The position numbers were made by a program, and so were the translations under genes. 64,000 bases of DNA, taken from assembly GCF_905163445.1 (NCBI RefSeq), contig NC_053185.1, forward strand, positions 12,914,001 to 12,978,000. Reading direction: 5' to 3'. How positions within the stretch are numbered: position 1 is the first letter of the stretch; the number at the start of each line of letters is the position of its first letter. The notes beneath the pieces are model-generated. The model did not search any database and had not been told where the DNA came from. It saw only the letters and a program-made list of their open reading frames with translations. The DNA comes from Pararge aegeria (taxonomy: Eukaryota > Arthropoda > Insecta > Lepidoptera > Nymphalidae). Below, one piece after another: positions 30,901 through 36,000 of this stretch.

Positions 30901-32390
30901 TATTCACATAAACATCTGCGAATGTACGTAATTGGAAGGTGGTGGCAATGCTTTGCTCCACACTGATTGCATCTGCAAATAAACAAATAATATAAACTAT
31001 ATCTTCGTCATATCAGCCCATTACCAGCCCAGGGCAGGCCAGGGGTCTCCTCCCACATTTAGGAGGGCTATCCACCACGCTGGCCCAGGGCAGATTGGTG
31101 GACTCAGGCATGCATGCAGGTTTCCTCACAATATTTTTTCAACGTTTAAGCAAATGATACTTTACGTGTTTAAAATTAACATAACTTAGAAAAGTAAGAG
31201 GAGCATGTTGGGTTTCAAACTCTGTGCTCCGAAAGTGAAGCCAGAAATCAGACCTTTTTTAGATTAATATTTACTGTCTCATGTTTCCATAAATTGGCAG
31301 AGCAGATTTAATAAGTTTTATTCTAGTAATATAATGACTTAAACTTTTACTGTTTAAATTGATATTTTGCTAACTCTTTTTATTCTATCCCCTGCTGCAA
31401 CCTCCAATATAAGTAGTGTAAAATTACCTGTTAGCAAGATGCGAAATATATTTGTACTTTTTACATGCACTTCACATTCACAGTTGCAGTTTTAACTAAG
31501 TACAAGTTTGTGAAATTCACACTACAGAATTACACATACATTTGCATTTGATCTGTACACACAACAAACATTATATAAACTTAGATCAAGCTATTGTCTT
31601 ACACCATTTTTACATTGTCTAGAGTTTCACATCATTCAATTATAAACATTGGTGGTATATTATCATCATTATACAAAACTATCACATGATTGCCCTTAGC
31701 AATTACACCAAAAATCCATCGACAAATCACAGAAGACACCATGGGAAGACCCAGGCTTTATTTAAATATTTATATTTAGATTTAGATAAAAATAGCGATA
31801 GGGTACTAATAACACTTAATTCCACTTATATGTAGTCACAGCATTCAAATATATTTTGTATTAACTGAACACCAATGTTGATTGCTGACAAACCTGCTGT
31901 GTAAACCAAATTGCTTAGCGTGTAATAAATTGTTCTTGTTACAATGGTTCAGTTGAAAGTTATAGTATGCAGGATGTGAAATAGCCATTTAACCTATTCT
32001 AATAGATTATATTCATCCTCATTATAGCAACTCCCTGTAAAGTTGAGTGTTGTGGCCTTTTGAAGCCATACACATAATTAGGAGTCATAAAAATGTAAGA
32101 ATAACATACCCCTTCCTCGTCCTGGAGCATCAACTTTAGTAACTTGCAAAAGCAGTCTTGGATAATCATTTTCGGGATGATAAATTTCAACAATATCCTT
32201 TTCCTTTAACCCGGGGTAATCTTTCAGGTTTATTATCAGATCCTCCGCTTAAATTATATTAGAACATTAACATTTTTCTTTCTTACTTGGTTGGAATAAA
32301 ACCAACAAACTCCAGTAAAAACAACAAAATTTAAAGATAATACTTACAACTAAAACTTGATTGATGAACAATCAACTTGAATGACTTCAT
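788..32390 (-). CDS. Iml1: DEPDC5/Iml1, GATOR1 complex subunit (23 exons traced, C-terminus off window)
   Basis: Spliced minus-strand gene of about 1,352 codons, traced as 23 phase-compatible exons; human DEPDC5 is about 1,600 residues, so the last roughly 150 to 250 residues lie left of base 1. From knowledge of the family: with NPRL2 and NPRL3 it forms GATOR1, a GTPase-activating complex for RagA/B on the lysosome that switches off TORC1 during amino-acid shortage. Seen here: an N-terminal domain from residue 1, the Iml1 N-terminal region (about 118 to 475) with 'MSSEMWDFDIHGDLYFEKAV' and 'DYDAYDAQVFQLP', a divergent linker (476 to 692), the SHEN region opening with 'TIPACLPITTDYFPD', a second variable linker (about 961 to 1066), a DEP domain (about 1067 to 1168) and the start of the C-terminal domain ('DIDVNNKSDRIEW', 'DPLRGPIYVPLN'). 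No frame break was seen. All introns carry repeats or AT-rich sequence. The start is an ATG whose reading matches the family N-terminus. Confidence 0.95.
1438..1620 (+). repeat. SINE-like family F fragment
   Basis: Segments 'TGGCGGAGTACCC' and 'CCACATTGAAATAACATGG' resemble those at 46855 to 47165 and, more weakly, 63120 to 63290. Confidence 0.5.
1628..1800 (-). repeat. SINE-like family A fragment
   Basis: Reverse-oriented copy with GGCGGCACGTCTTCG and a degraded head (GGGATTAGATCCGGGA). Confidence 0.65.
2100..2205 (+). mobile_element. Fragment of a non-LTR retrotransposon C-terminus
   Basis: A short plus-strand reading resembles 'FKAIMLWNNLPSDI', the same motif that ends the element at 2644 ('VKAVTLWNSLPWEI'). 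Broken by a stop. Confidence 0.5.
2290..3501 (-). mobile_element. 5'-truncated non-LTR retrotransposon (reverse transcriptase C-terminus)
   Basis: The minus-strand reading 2644 to 3501 (285 codons, stop at 2644) contains 'SWSKSSGLSINASKSQVILI' and ends 'LWNSLPWEIRHS' to 'HLFKHRLKNYYLSM', typical of the region after the RT palm in Jockey/CR1-type elements. The catalytic palm motif is absent, so the copy is inactive. A 3' UTR runs to about 2290 and ends in GAATA repeats. Confidence 0.85.
3502..3757 (+). mobile_element. LINE 3' tails on the plus strand
   Basis: Two successive tails, one ending GCAATAAAGTG and pyrimidine-rich, one ending GTTGCAATAAAG and TTCTATTCTATTC. The second is the reverse complement of the tail at 2290. 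Confidence 0.6.
3825..4110 (-). repeat. SINE-like family A copy with internal inverted duplication
   Basis: Reverse-oriented copy; the head (ACGCCAGGGAGG) is at its right end. It carries a 21-bp-stem palindrome at 3917 to 3962. Confidence 0.75.
4160..4350 (-). repeat. SINE-like family B copy
   Basis: Reverse-oriented: CATCATCATATCAGCCCATTA tail, GCGGATTGGTAGACTTTACA body. The head is missing or diverged. Confidence 0.65.
4400..4840 (+). mobile_element. Non-LTR retrotransposon RNase H fragment
   Basis: The plus-strand reading 4461 to 4745 contains 'KFQWIPSHIGLKGNEEADRL', a canonical RNase H end motif. After a frame change at about 4745 the reading resumes as 'LILAFRLRSGHMPLGKFY', the usual element C-terminus. 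Degenerate copy. Confidence 0.85.
5030..5230 (+). repeat. SINE-like family C copy
   Basis: Head 'GGCCGATTGGCGCAGTGGGC', body 'CTAGATGGCGATGT'. Shortened relative to the copies at 25241 and 53307. Confidence 0.75.
5443..5603 (-). CDS. Iml1: Iml1 exon 22
   Basis: 161 nt, phase 1 to 0; acceptor TTTTCAG, donor GTAAGAG. Encodes 'LDIDVNNKSDRIEWGHARYQ' and 'AYEMCIQWAIASGNIVAEL', the beginning of the C-terminal domain. Confidence 0.96.
5604..6162. other. Iml1 intron 21
   Basis: 559 nt, AT-rich, containing a family B SINE tail at about 5905 to 6050 in reverse orientation. Confidence 0.6.
6163..6384 (-). CDS. Iml1: Iml1 exon 21
   Basis: 222 nt, phase 1 to 1; acceptor GCGTTCAG, donor GTAAGTAC. Encodes 'LGDLQSFENEWMEVEVLG' and 'NESGIPAFLCDNIDPNYM'; human DEPDC5 has DDFASFQRKWFEV and SEIPAFL here. 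Confidence 0.94.
6715..7193 (-). repeat. SINE-like family C copy interrupted by a fold-back element
   Basis: Reverse-oriented copy: 'ACATCGCCATCTAGCCCC' on the left and a degraded head on the right ('CACTGCGCCAGTA'), split by a 204-bp element at 6843 to 7046. Confidence 0.75.
6843..7046. mobile_element. Fold-back element (MITE-like) with CAGTGGCGTGCA termini
   Basis: Terminal inverted repeats of about 65 bp start CAGTGGCGTGCATAGAG and end CTCTATGCACGCCACTG; the interior also partly pairs. No protein-coding capacity. Related copies at 19167 and 62373. Confidence 0.75.
7655..7750. repeat. Dispersed repeat family H fragment
   Basis: Contains ACACCGGAGCATCCTCAGGA, shared in variant form with 11262, 28160 and others. 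Confidence 0.45.
7870..7975 (-). CDS. Iml1: Iml1 exon 20 (DEP domain, second part)
   Basis: 106 nt, phase 0 to 1; acceptor TTTCAG, donor GTAGGACTC. Encodes 'KLQQEKMICHASGDTFNRYV' then VGYYMYHML, matching human 'MLEEQLITHASGE' and the FYFY motif. Confidence 0.93.
8745..8943 (-). CDS. Iml1: Iml1 exon 19 (DEP domain, first part)
   Basis: 199 nt, phase 2 to 0; acceptor TTCACAG, donor GTGAGG. 'LQEIIERMRHPTLGVGFLQQ' aligns with human 'LTEILEAMKHPSTGVQLL'; it continues through 'YAIQWLQANMENMTYEKATA' to IMQ. Confidence 0.95.
8944..9063. other. Iml1 intron 18, short
   Basis: 120 nt with clean GTAAGT donor and TTCACAG acceptor; it separates the short exon 18 from the DEP-coding exon. Confidence 0.7.
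9064..9135 (-). CDS. Iml1: Iml1 exon 18 (72 nt)
   Basis: Phase 2 to 2; acceptor ATTGCAG, donor GTAAGTGG. Encodes 'AAAKTVLERSQSQTGECDD' and TYDDG, an acidic stretch just before the DEP domain. Only this frame is open through both neighbours. Confidence 0.8.
9136..11858. other. Iml1 intron 17 (2.7 kb)
   Basis: AT-rich, mostly without recognised repeats except family H at about 11262 to 11365. A GC-richer patch at 11500 to 11700 is open on the plus strand but matches nothing I know and is not needed for the splicing chain. Confidence 0.55.
11262..11365. repeat. Dispersed repeat family H fragment
   Basis: 'TTCTTCAATCTTTATACTCC' then 'GGAGCATCCTCAGATG'; closely similar order at 28160 to 28300. 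Confidence 0.5.
11859..11944 (-). CDS. Iml1: Iml1 exon 17 (short linker exon)
   Basis: 86 nt, phase 0 to 2; acceptor GTGTAG, donor GTCAGTACC. Encodes 'QGGVSNSPFRERVGSTRLPD' and RPRLRIEA. Isolated GC-rich patch whose phases are exactly those needed to join exons 16 and 18; that phase agreement is the main support. Confidence 0.75.
13109..13154. repeat. Near-perfect hairpin
   Basis: Arms ACTGCAAGCCAACTGCAAAG and its complement with two differences, loop about 4 nt. Confidence 0.7.
14066..14109. repeat. Two-copy direct repeat beside exon 16
   Basis: The unit GGGCAGTTGACC plus TATATATCG occurs twice with a 23-nt period, one mismatch. Confidence 0.8.
14172..14333 (-). CDS. Iml1: Iml1 exon 16 (5' boundary uncertain)
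   Basis: GC-rich island in AT-rich intron. The 3' end is supported by donor CAG|GTACAC in phase 0, after 'SALTRRRHSTSILTRNAQ'. The 5' end has no strong polypyrimidine tract: phase-0 acceptors occur at 14333 (ATCAG) and 14252 (CTCCAG). I give the longer one because the GC-rich, open frame runs that far. It encodes the Arg/Ser linker before the DEP domain. Confidence 0.6.
14334..16305. other. Iml1 intron 15
   Basis: AT-rich, about 2 kb. Contains an imperfect hairpin at 15855 to 15916 (arms GCATATT...AACTCTGGAA). Otherwise nothing recognised. Confidence 0.55.
16306..16503 (-). CDS. Iml1: Iml1 exon 15
   Basis: 198 nt, phase 0 to 0; acceptor GTTTCAG, donor GTAAGTATT. Begins 'ALKYWRFRTLLLPLYNP', continues 'STHCDIYPTPTRHDLDHL' and ends in a basic stretch (VKRPNRQR) before the second variable linker. 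Confidence 0.95.
17030..17204 (-). CDS. Iml1: Iml1 exon 14 (unusual GTTTGT donor)
   Basis: 175 nt, phase 2 to 0; acceptor TTTCAG. Encodes 'LENYNWNYMDHYICTRGDTD'. Homology requires the exon to stop after FTLVE, which makes the donor GTTTGT rather than the usual GTAAGT/GTGAGT. Confidence 0.93.
17654..17865 (-). CDS. Iml1: Iml1 exon 13
   Basis: 212 nt, phase 0 to 2; acceptor ATTACAG, donor GTAAGCAG. Encodes 'GFQLIVGVNESEV', a Pro/Ser linker and 'LSIGRIFHELTLVGSTISVT' followed by RYRP, matching the human 'LSMGRTFHKVTL' segment. Confidence 0.95.
18636..18853 (-). CDS. Iml1: Iml1 exon 12 (start of SHEN region)
   Basis: 218 nt, phase 1 to 0; acceptor GATTTAG, donor GTAAATC. Encodes 'GVDWKSLTIPACLPITTDYF' and 'RSLQNDYLVSDYNLLPDD', almost identical to vertebrate DEPDC5. 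In published GATOR1 structures this region lies near the Rag-contacting strip (family knowledge). Confidence 0.97.
19167..19306. mobile_element. Fold-back/MITE-like element, related copy
   Basis: Starts CAGTGGCGTGCACTTCATAC and is, in the opposite orientation, a relative of 62373 to 62514; the right end is degraded. Confidence 0.6.
21167..21211. repeat. Perfect 20-bp-stem hairpin
   Basis: Arms AACTGTTCTTCGGAACGGTT and its exact reverse complement with a 5-nt loop. Confidence 0.9.
21522..21588. repeat. 24-bp-stem hairpin
   Basis: Arms TTGCGAATGTTCCTAAACTC plus ATGT and the complement with one mismatch, loop about 19 nt. Confidence 0.85.
22544..22699 (-). CDS. Iml1: Iml1 exon 11
   Basis: 156 nt, phase 1 to 1; acceptor TTTGCAG, donor GTAAGTG. 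Encodes a low-constraint linker ('MSRKRMISASGAVSVLGAAL', then 'LALLWGATGEQEWTPALTT') leading into the SHEN region. Higher GC than its flanks. Confidence 0.88.
22889..23160 (+). repeat. Dispersed repeat family D
   Basis: 'AAATTCAAAATTCATTTATT', then 'GAAACGTCAAGGCTGTCTGT' and 'AAGCCGGCAAGAAACTCAGC'. Reverse copies at 37470 and 46258, partial at 56094. Confidence 0.7.
23298..23441 (-). CDS. Iml1: Iml1 exon 10
   Basis: 144 nt, phase 1 to 1; acceptor AAATCAG, donor GTAATATA. Encodes 'GPTGVLIQQHHYQARPAG' and a polar tail; the human counterpart begins with GPSGE. Confidence 0.9.
23651..23821. mobile_element. Large hairpin (MITE-like palindrome)
   Basis: A 171-bp palindrome with arms of about 77 bp and two mismatches, ends GCAGGGTGATTACG and CGTAATCACCCTGC, loop about 17 nt. 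Lies in Iml1 intron 9. No coding capacity; no clear target-site duplication. Confidence 0.85.
23860..23990. repeat. Dispersed repeat family H fragment
   Basis: 'GTGGTGTGGAGTATAAGTAT' and 'TTTTCGCGGAGTATAG' resemble parts of 11240 to 11365 and 27960 to 28050 in the other orientation. Confidence 0.45.
24133..24333 (-). CDS. Iml1: Iml1 exon 9
   Basis: 201 nt, phase 1 to 1; acceptor TTTCCAG, donor GTAACTT. A serine-rich start, then the conserved 'GRALINPFDPSHVTVKLTSN' followed by RRRWTHIFP, which aligns with human DEPDC5. Confidence 0.95.
24650..24928 (+). repeat. SINE-like family A copy
   Basis: Head CTCCCTGGCGTATCGG, body GACAAAGACGTGCCGC, tail TAGTGGAATAAAAAAA; lies in Iml1 intron 8. Confidence 0.75.
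25241..25491 (+). repeat. SINE-like family C, near-full copy
   Basis: Head 'ACGGCCGATTGGCGCAGTGG', box-B-like GGGATCGATTCCC, body 'ACACAAGCTACGCTTACTTT', A-rich end. Confidence 0.8.
25493..25690 (-). repeat. SINE-like family B fragment
   Basis: Reverse-oriented: CATCATCATCTTCAACTCAT, TTTACACGCCTTTGAGAACA. Abuts the preceding family C copy and ends just before Iml1 exon 8. Confidence 0.6.
25699..25847 (-). CDS. Iml1: Iml1 exon 8
   Basis: 149 nt, phase 2 to 1; acceptor TTTATAG, donor GTAAGTG. Encodes a basic, Ser/Pro-rich linker ('VQKVARTKKTSVAGLEG', 'SPPASAIHHRKMSDPDIHHS'). The exon is called from matching phases, good splice sites and an open frame rather than from homology. Confidence 0.85.
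25955..26192 (-). repeat. SINE-like family C copy
   Basis: Reverse-oriented, 'ACACATCGCCATCTAGCCCC' on the left and 'GAATCGAACCCACGGCC' near the right; the head is partly missing. Confidence 0.75.
26971..27058. repeat. Palindrome adjacent to the exon 7 donor
   Basis: Arms of about 38 bp with a few differences, built on AAATAGTA and AGTGCGAC plus GTTGTCGATT; starts 23 nt downstream of the Iml1 exon 7 donor on the minus strand. A smaller palindrome of the same words (GTGCGACAAG) lies at about 26692 to 26716. Confidence 0.7.
27082..27559 (-). CDS. Iml1: Iml1 exon 7 (largest coding exon)
   Basis: 478 nt, phase 1 to 2; acceptor TTTTCAG, donor GTATGTT. Encodes residues 317 to 475, including 'DRCFDRTGQLSVVITPGVGV', 'VCVGEQPLHAVPLLKFHN' and 'FDYDAYDAQVFQLP', the most conserved part of the family. 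A palindrome lies 23 nt beyond its donor (see 26971). Confidence 0.97.
27960..28055. repeat. Dispersed repeat family H fragment
   Basis: 'AAGCTTAATTTTCTATACTT' followed by 'ACGAAAACGAGGAGAATCAG', as at 11250. Confidence 0.5.
28160..28440. repeat. Family H fragment followed by a family E tail
   Basis: 'CTTTACTCTCCACACCAAAC' and 'GATAACGGAGCATCC', then a sequence ending 'TTTTATATTAGTATGGAT' that resembles LINE-like family E ends. Confidence 0.5.
28492..28679 (-). CDS. Iml1: Iml1 exon 6
   Basis: 188 nt, phase 2 to 1; acceptor AATTCAG, donor GTAACTA. Contains 'VAVQNERYEDWSNVL' and 'NSTAAQGNFLEVLNMSL'. The intron before it is 164 nt. Confidence 0.95.
28844..28986 (-). CDS. Iml1: Iml1 exon 5
   Basis: 143 nt, phase 0 to 2; the acceptor follows a long T tract (TTTTTAG), donor GTACTTT. 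Encodes 'NHEVTIVLFSRTFY' and 'YRGRFYEDFYR', matching the human exon. Confidence 0.95.
29049..29430 (+). repeat. SINE-like family B, near-full copy
   Basis: Head GGTGATAGCCCGGTGGGC, box-B-like GAGTTCGAATTCC, body 'CATCGTGAGGAAACCTGCAT', tail GGTTGATATGATGATGATA. Confidence 0.8.
29485..29546. repeat. 29-bp-arm hairpin inside a family E fragment
   Basis: Arms AAATAAGTACGGGCGTTTAC plus GACTATGAG and complement with one mismatch, loop AAAG. Confidence 0.85.
29817..30095 (-). repeat. SINE-like family B copy
   Basis: Reverse-oriented: 'TCCACACCTTTGAAGTATGC', 'CAGGTTTCCTCACGATGTTT', a diverged head near 30090. Ends about 50 nt from Iml1 exon 4. Confidence 0.65.
30145..30411 (-). CDS. Iml1: Iml1 exon 4
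   Basis: 267 nt, phase 0 on both sides; acceptor AATTTCAG, donor GTAGGCC. Encodes residues 118 to 206 with 'CGVITEDTKIVFRSSTSMVY' and the near-invariant 'MWDFDIHGDLYFEKAVNGFL'. Confidence 0.97.
30664..30750 (+). repeat. SINE-like family A tail fragment
   Basis: 'TTTAGACTGCATCGTCACTT' to TGTAGTAGAATAAAAAAA. Confidence 0.6.
30803..30972 (-). CDS. Iml1: Iml1 exon 3
   Basis: 170 nt between acceptor TTTGCAG and donor GTAACA, phase 1 to 0. Contains 'DVYVNIVNVQDVALDSVEL' and 'FKDQYLGRSEMWRLKNHL', the strongly conserved end of the N-terminal domain. Confidence 0.95.
30973..32109. other. Iml1 intron 2
   Basis: 1.1 kb; a family B SINE lies at about 30998 to 31255 in reverse orientation. The remainder is AT-rich with nothing recognised. 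Confidence 0.6.
32110..32247 (-). CDS. Iml1: Iml1 exon 2
   Basis: 138 nt, phase 1 in and phase 1 out; acceptor TTTAAG, donor GTATGTT. Encodes the N-terminal domain segment 'DIVEIYHPENDYPRLLLQV', close to the human 'DIVEIAHPND' stretch. Confidence 0.92.
32348..32390 (-). CDS. Iml1: Iml1 exon 1 (initiator exon)
   Basis: Encodes MKSFKLIVHQSSFS plus one base. ATG at 32390; donor GTAAGTA at 32347. It matches the family start (Met, basic residues, then LVIH-like). The intron to exon 2 is only 100 nt. Confidence 0.88.
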
Positions 32391-33015
32391 AGCTTGTTTA
32401 CAAATTATTTACGAAGACATCTTGTCGAATGTCGATAAAATATATATCTCTGCTATTTACATTCTAAAACGTAAAATTACTATTGATTTAGTAAGAATGT
32501 GGGAATGTACTATGTACTAATAAATTTGGGTAACGAGTTTATACTTTATAATCGCCTAAGTAATCGCCATAAAAATACGAATTCTCTCGTAATAATGTTG
32601 TTTTTTTTAGGTGACAGACCCACAGATTAATATGATACTACGTGACAGACCCTTGGGCCTTAGCCTTTGGACGAGCTTTGGACAGCCTGCATTACACAGT
32701 AGTTATTTAGTCTTTAGTTATTTACTGGTTACTGTCCTACCTATATAACTATAGTAACATATTAAACTAACATAATATTAAAACAACTAAAAATGTTTTA
32801 TTATTAGTCTATTTTGTTTCTACTCTATGTAATGTCAATCATGGAGAAAAAAGGTTGTCAATGTCATTGTCATGTTATGTTTATGATTACTGTCGGATCG
32901 GATGTCGGATACAAATAGAGAGATTATCCTTTTAAACAAAATACAAATTATGATTTTTTCCCTTGGAGAGAAATCAGAGTAATCTATTAAATATTACCAA
33001 TTCAGGTAGTCTACG
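32391..33015. promoter_or_regulatory. Divergent intergenic region between Iml1 and the SWEET gene
   Basis: 625 bp separate the two opposed start codons. It should hold both 5' UTRs and a shared promoter. The sequence is AT-rich with no repeat element recognised and no convincing TATA box placed. A weak acceptor-like CAG at about 33005, 11 nt before the SWEET ATG, leaves open a 5'-UTR intron. The promoter role is inferred from gene layout only. Confidence 0.6.
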
Positions 33016-33092
33016 ATGAATTTAGTGGGTATAAGAGAATTAGTGTCATTTTCAGCTGTCGTTACAACCATACTTCAATTTCTATCAGGAAT
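33016..33092 (+). CDS. slv: SWEET exon 1
   Basis: 77 nt; encodes 'MNLVGIRELVSFSAVVTTIL', the extracellular/lumenal N-terminus and helix 1. Donor GTAAGTA, phase 2 out. The next intron is only 71 nt. Confidence 0.93.
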
Positions 33093-36000
33093 GTAAGTAA
33101 TATTCGTATTTCCTAATGCGTTTTTAAAGTTCTTACTGAAATGAATCGTAATTTCTATTTTAGCCTAGTTTGCAAACAATATGTGGTTAATCGGACAACG
33201 GCGGAGTCATCACCTTTACCTTTTATCTGCGGATTTTTATCGTAAGTATAACAAAATTATGTTATAACTAGCTGTTGCCCGTGACTTCGTCTGCGTTTGA
33301 TTTTGTTTTTGATGTGGCATTAAATTTAGTTGAAGATCTAAAAATATTTAAAGTATTCAGTATCGCGAAGCCATAATGAGGGGTTTGCTGCTGTCTGCTG
33401 AGGAGTTCTGTCCTCTATCTTTAATCACAATTTGAGCAAATTTAAACACTTATTATAACCTCTATAGTAAAAAATAATTATTTAAATCGGTTATAATTTG
33501 TCAGAGTTATGGTGTAAAATCGTCAAACACTTTCATCCCCTCTCCCAAAGGAACTGAGCTTAATGTCCAGATAAAAAGTATCCTATATTACTTCTAACAC
33601 TTCCAAGAATATGTCTGCAAAGTTTCATGAGGATTGGTTAAGTAGTTTTTGCGTGAAAGTGTAACAAACAAGCTTACATTGACATTTATATTATTAGCTT
33701 AACAGCCTAAAGCTTTTGTATACTTTAAAACAATATTTGTAGTTAATCAAACAGGATGTGTAACCTGTGATAAAGCACATAAGATTGTTATAAATTTTTT
33801 AAATGATAATATCAAATTGCTTGAAACTTTTCATATATAATATCTAAGAATTATGGTCTGACCTCAATGAATAAACAAAACATTGCATAAAATATGCATT
33901 AGAATACAGTATTTAAATTTAATATGCTTTACAATATATTTATTGATCATAGCCATAAGTGGCCAGTTCAAGAGTTGAATGTAGTTATTATTATTGTTAT
34001 CCTTACTGATATTATAAACACAAAAGTGTGAGTTGTATGTACTTTCTTTACACCCTAATAAAGTTGCAAATAATCAAGTTGGTATTTGGTAAGGTCATAG
34101 ATTTAGTTGAAAAGACGGGGAGTAACATATGCTTTTTTTATCCATGTCAAACCAAATGGTTTGGAAAAAAACTGTAATAATCTTAGAACAAGAATGCGGG
34201 TAACAGCAAGTATTAAATATGCAACAGTCATGCATTATATTATGAATAAAATTATCACTGTTCAGAATCATGTTATACACTATAACCTAGATAATTTTGA
34301 GTTGCTGCTATGTTGCGTCTCCTATTTACAGTTTGACATAAATTCAACACCAAAAACACTTTGTTTTTAATCATTGGAATGTTGGTTTATTGTAACATTG
34401 ATAAATAATCAATCTACATTTTAAACATAGCTAAGCATTAGTTTAACCAATGGGTTAAAACACATTTAGTACAGCAATGTTACTATACAATTGATTATTT
34501 TCACAGGGTTTAAAATTAAAGTTCTCAATTAATACAAATTGTTAAAAAAAGAAAATGCAGTGTGTATTTGCTTGGAGTAGATGCTGTCTTATATGTACTT
34601 GATTTTTTCTTTTTTGTTACAGGTGTGGTGTATGGCTATTATATGGATTAATCAAGCAAGATAACATAGTAACATTTGTTAATGTAGTTGGCATTTTACT
34701 TATGATCTCATATGTATTTGTATTTTACAACTACACCTTTAAGAAGACTAGTCTGTCAAAACAGTTTCTAGTATCATTAGTATTTTATATGTTTATTATG
34801 GGATATGTCTCAGTAGAGACTGACAATGAACTGCTTTTAAGAAGAGTGGGTATGTCTCATTTTAATCTATACAGGGTTAAATAAAAATTACTATGAAGCT
34901 CTTAGCCTATAGTTCCTACTATTAAAACTAACAATATTTGTTCCAGGACTTTTCAACATTCAGTATTATTTTATTTTATACAAAAATATATTTTTTTTTA
35001 TTTCTGTAACATGACATTACACTGTGAATCCCAATACATGTTGTTTGACAATGTTGCGTAGTCAGATTGGTGACAGCGTAATTGAGTCATGCTACGAGAG
35101 CTGTTATCAATGTTACATTACAGAGTAGTAAGAAGTAGAGTACCTATGTAAAAATATAATGTCTATTTAATATTTCACAATACTTTTGATCACAACGTTC
35201 CAGGAAAAAGCAATTAACATCAGACTGTGTGCTGCCACATAACAAATATTAGTAGAAGTTTCACTCCTTTGATTGTGATTTTTCAAAAATTGGCAGAGCA
35301 TTACATTCATTCTAGCACCTTACCAGGTGTATTCCCTCAGTATTTCCTTAGGTACAAATGACGTCATACAACAAAGTGAACATTTATTGTATAACTACTA
35401 TTTATTGTTTTTTAAATTTTTTGCCTATAAAGTACATTAGTAAAATTCGTAAACAAGAAAACATGGGCTTGACGCTTTAACAGGCGTCTGGACATAGCCT
35501 TTTTGATAGAATCTCCAGCCAAAATAAACTGTCTCCGGCTAGTCCGGTTTTGACTGAAACGAGCGAGCGTAAATTCAAAATTCAAATTCAATCTCAATTT
35601 CAAAAATACTTTATCATGTGGACATTGTTATCATGTGGTGTGGTGGTGTGTGTGTTAATGGCGATAACTACATTCGTTAAACAAGAAGAAAATCTTGATT
35701 TTACCGAGCTTTGATCTGTCCGGCTCTTAGGTTTTTCGACCTTGCAACACTAGACATGACGCAGTACAATCATTGTTTTTGTTTATCATCAATACCTAAA
35801 ATTTTTGTTATTTGAATGACGTGGCCTTCAAAATTATCAAATATTGGTTTTACGACTACATTATAACTAAGTGCAATCAATAAATATACATGTAGTATTT
35901 TATTTCACCTTGAATTTTGCTTTCAGGATTATCAGCTTGTATACTCACTATGTTAGCTATTGCCGCACCAATGAGCAAATTGTTGTATGTAATTAGAACC

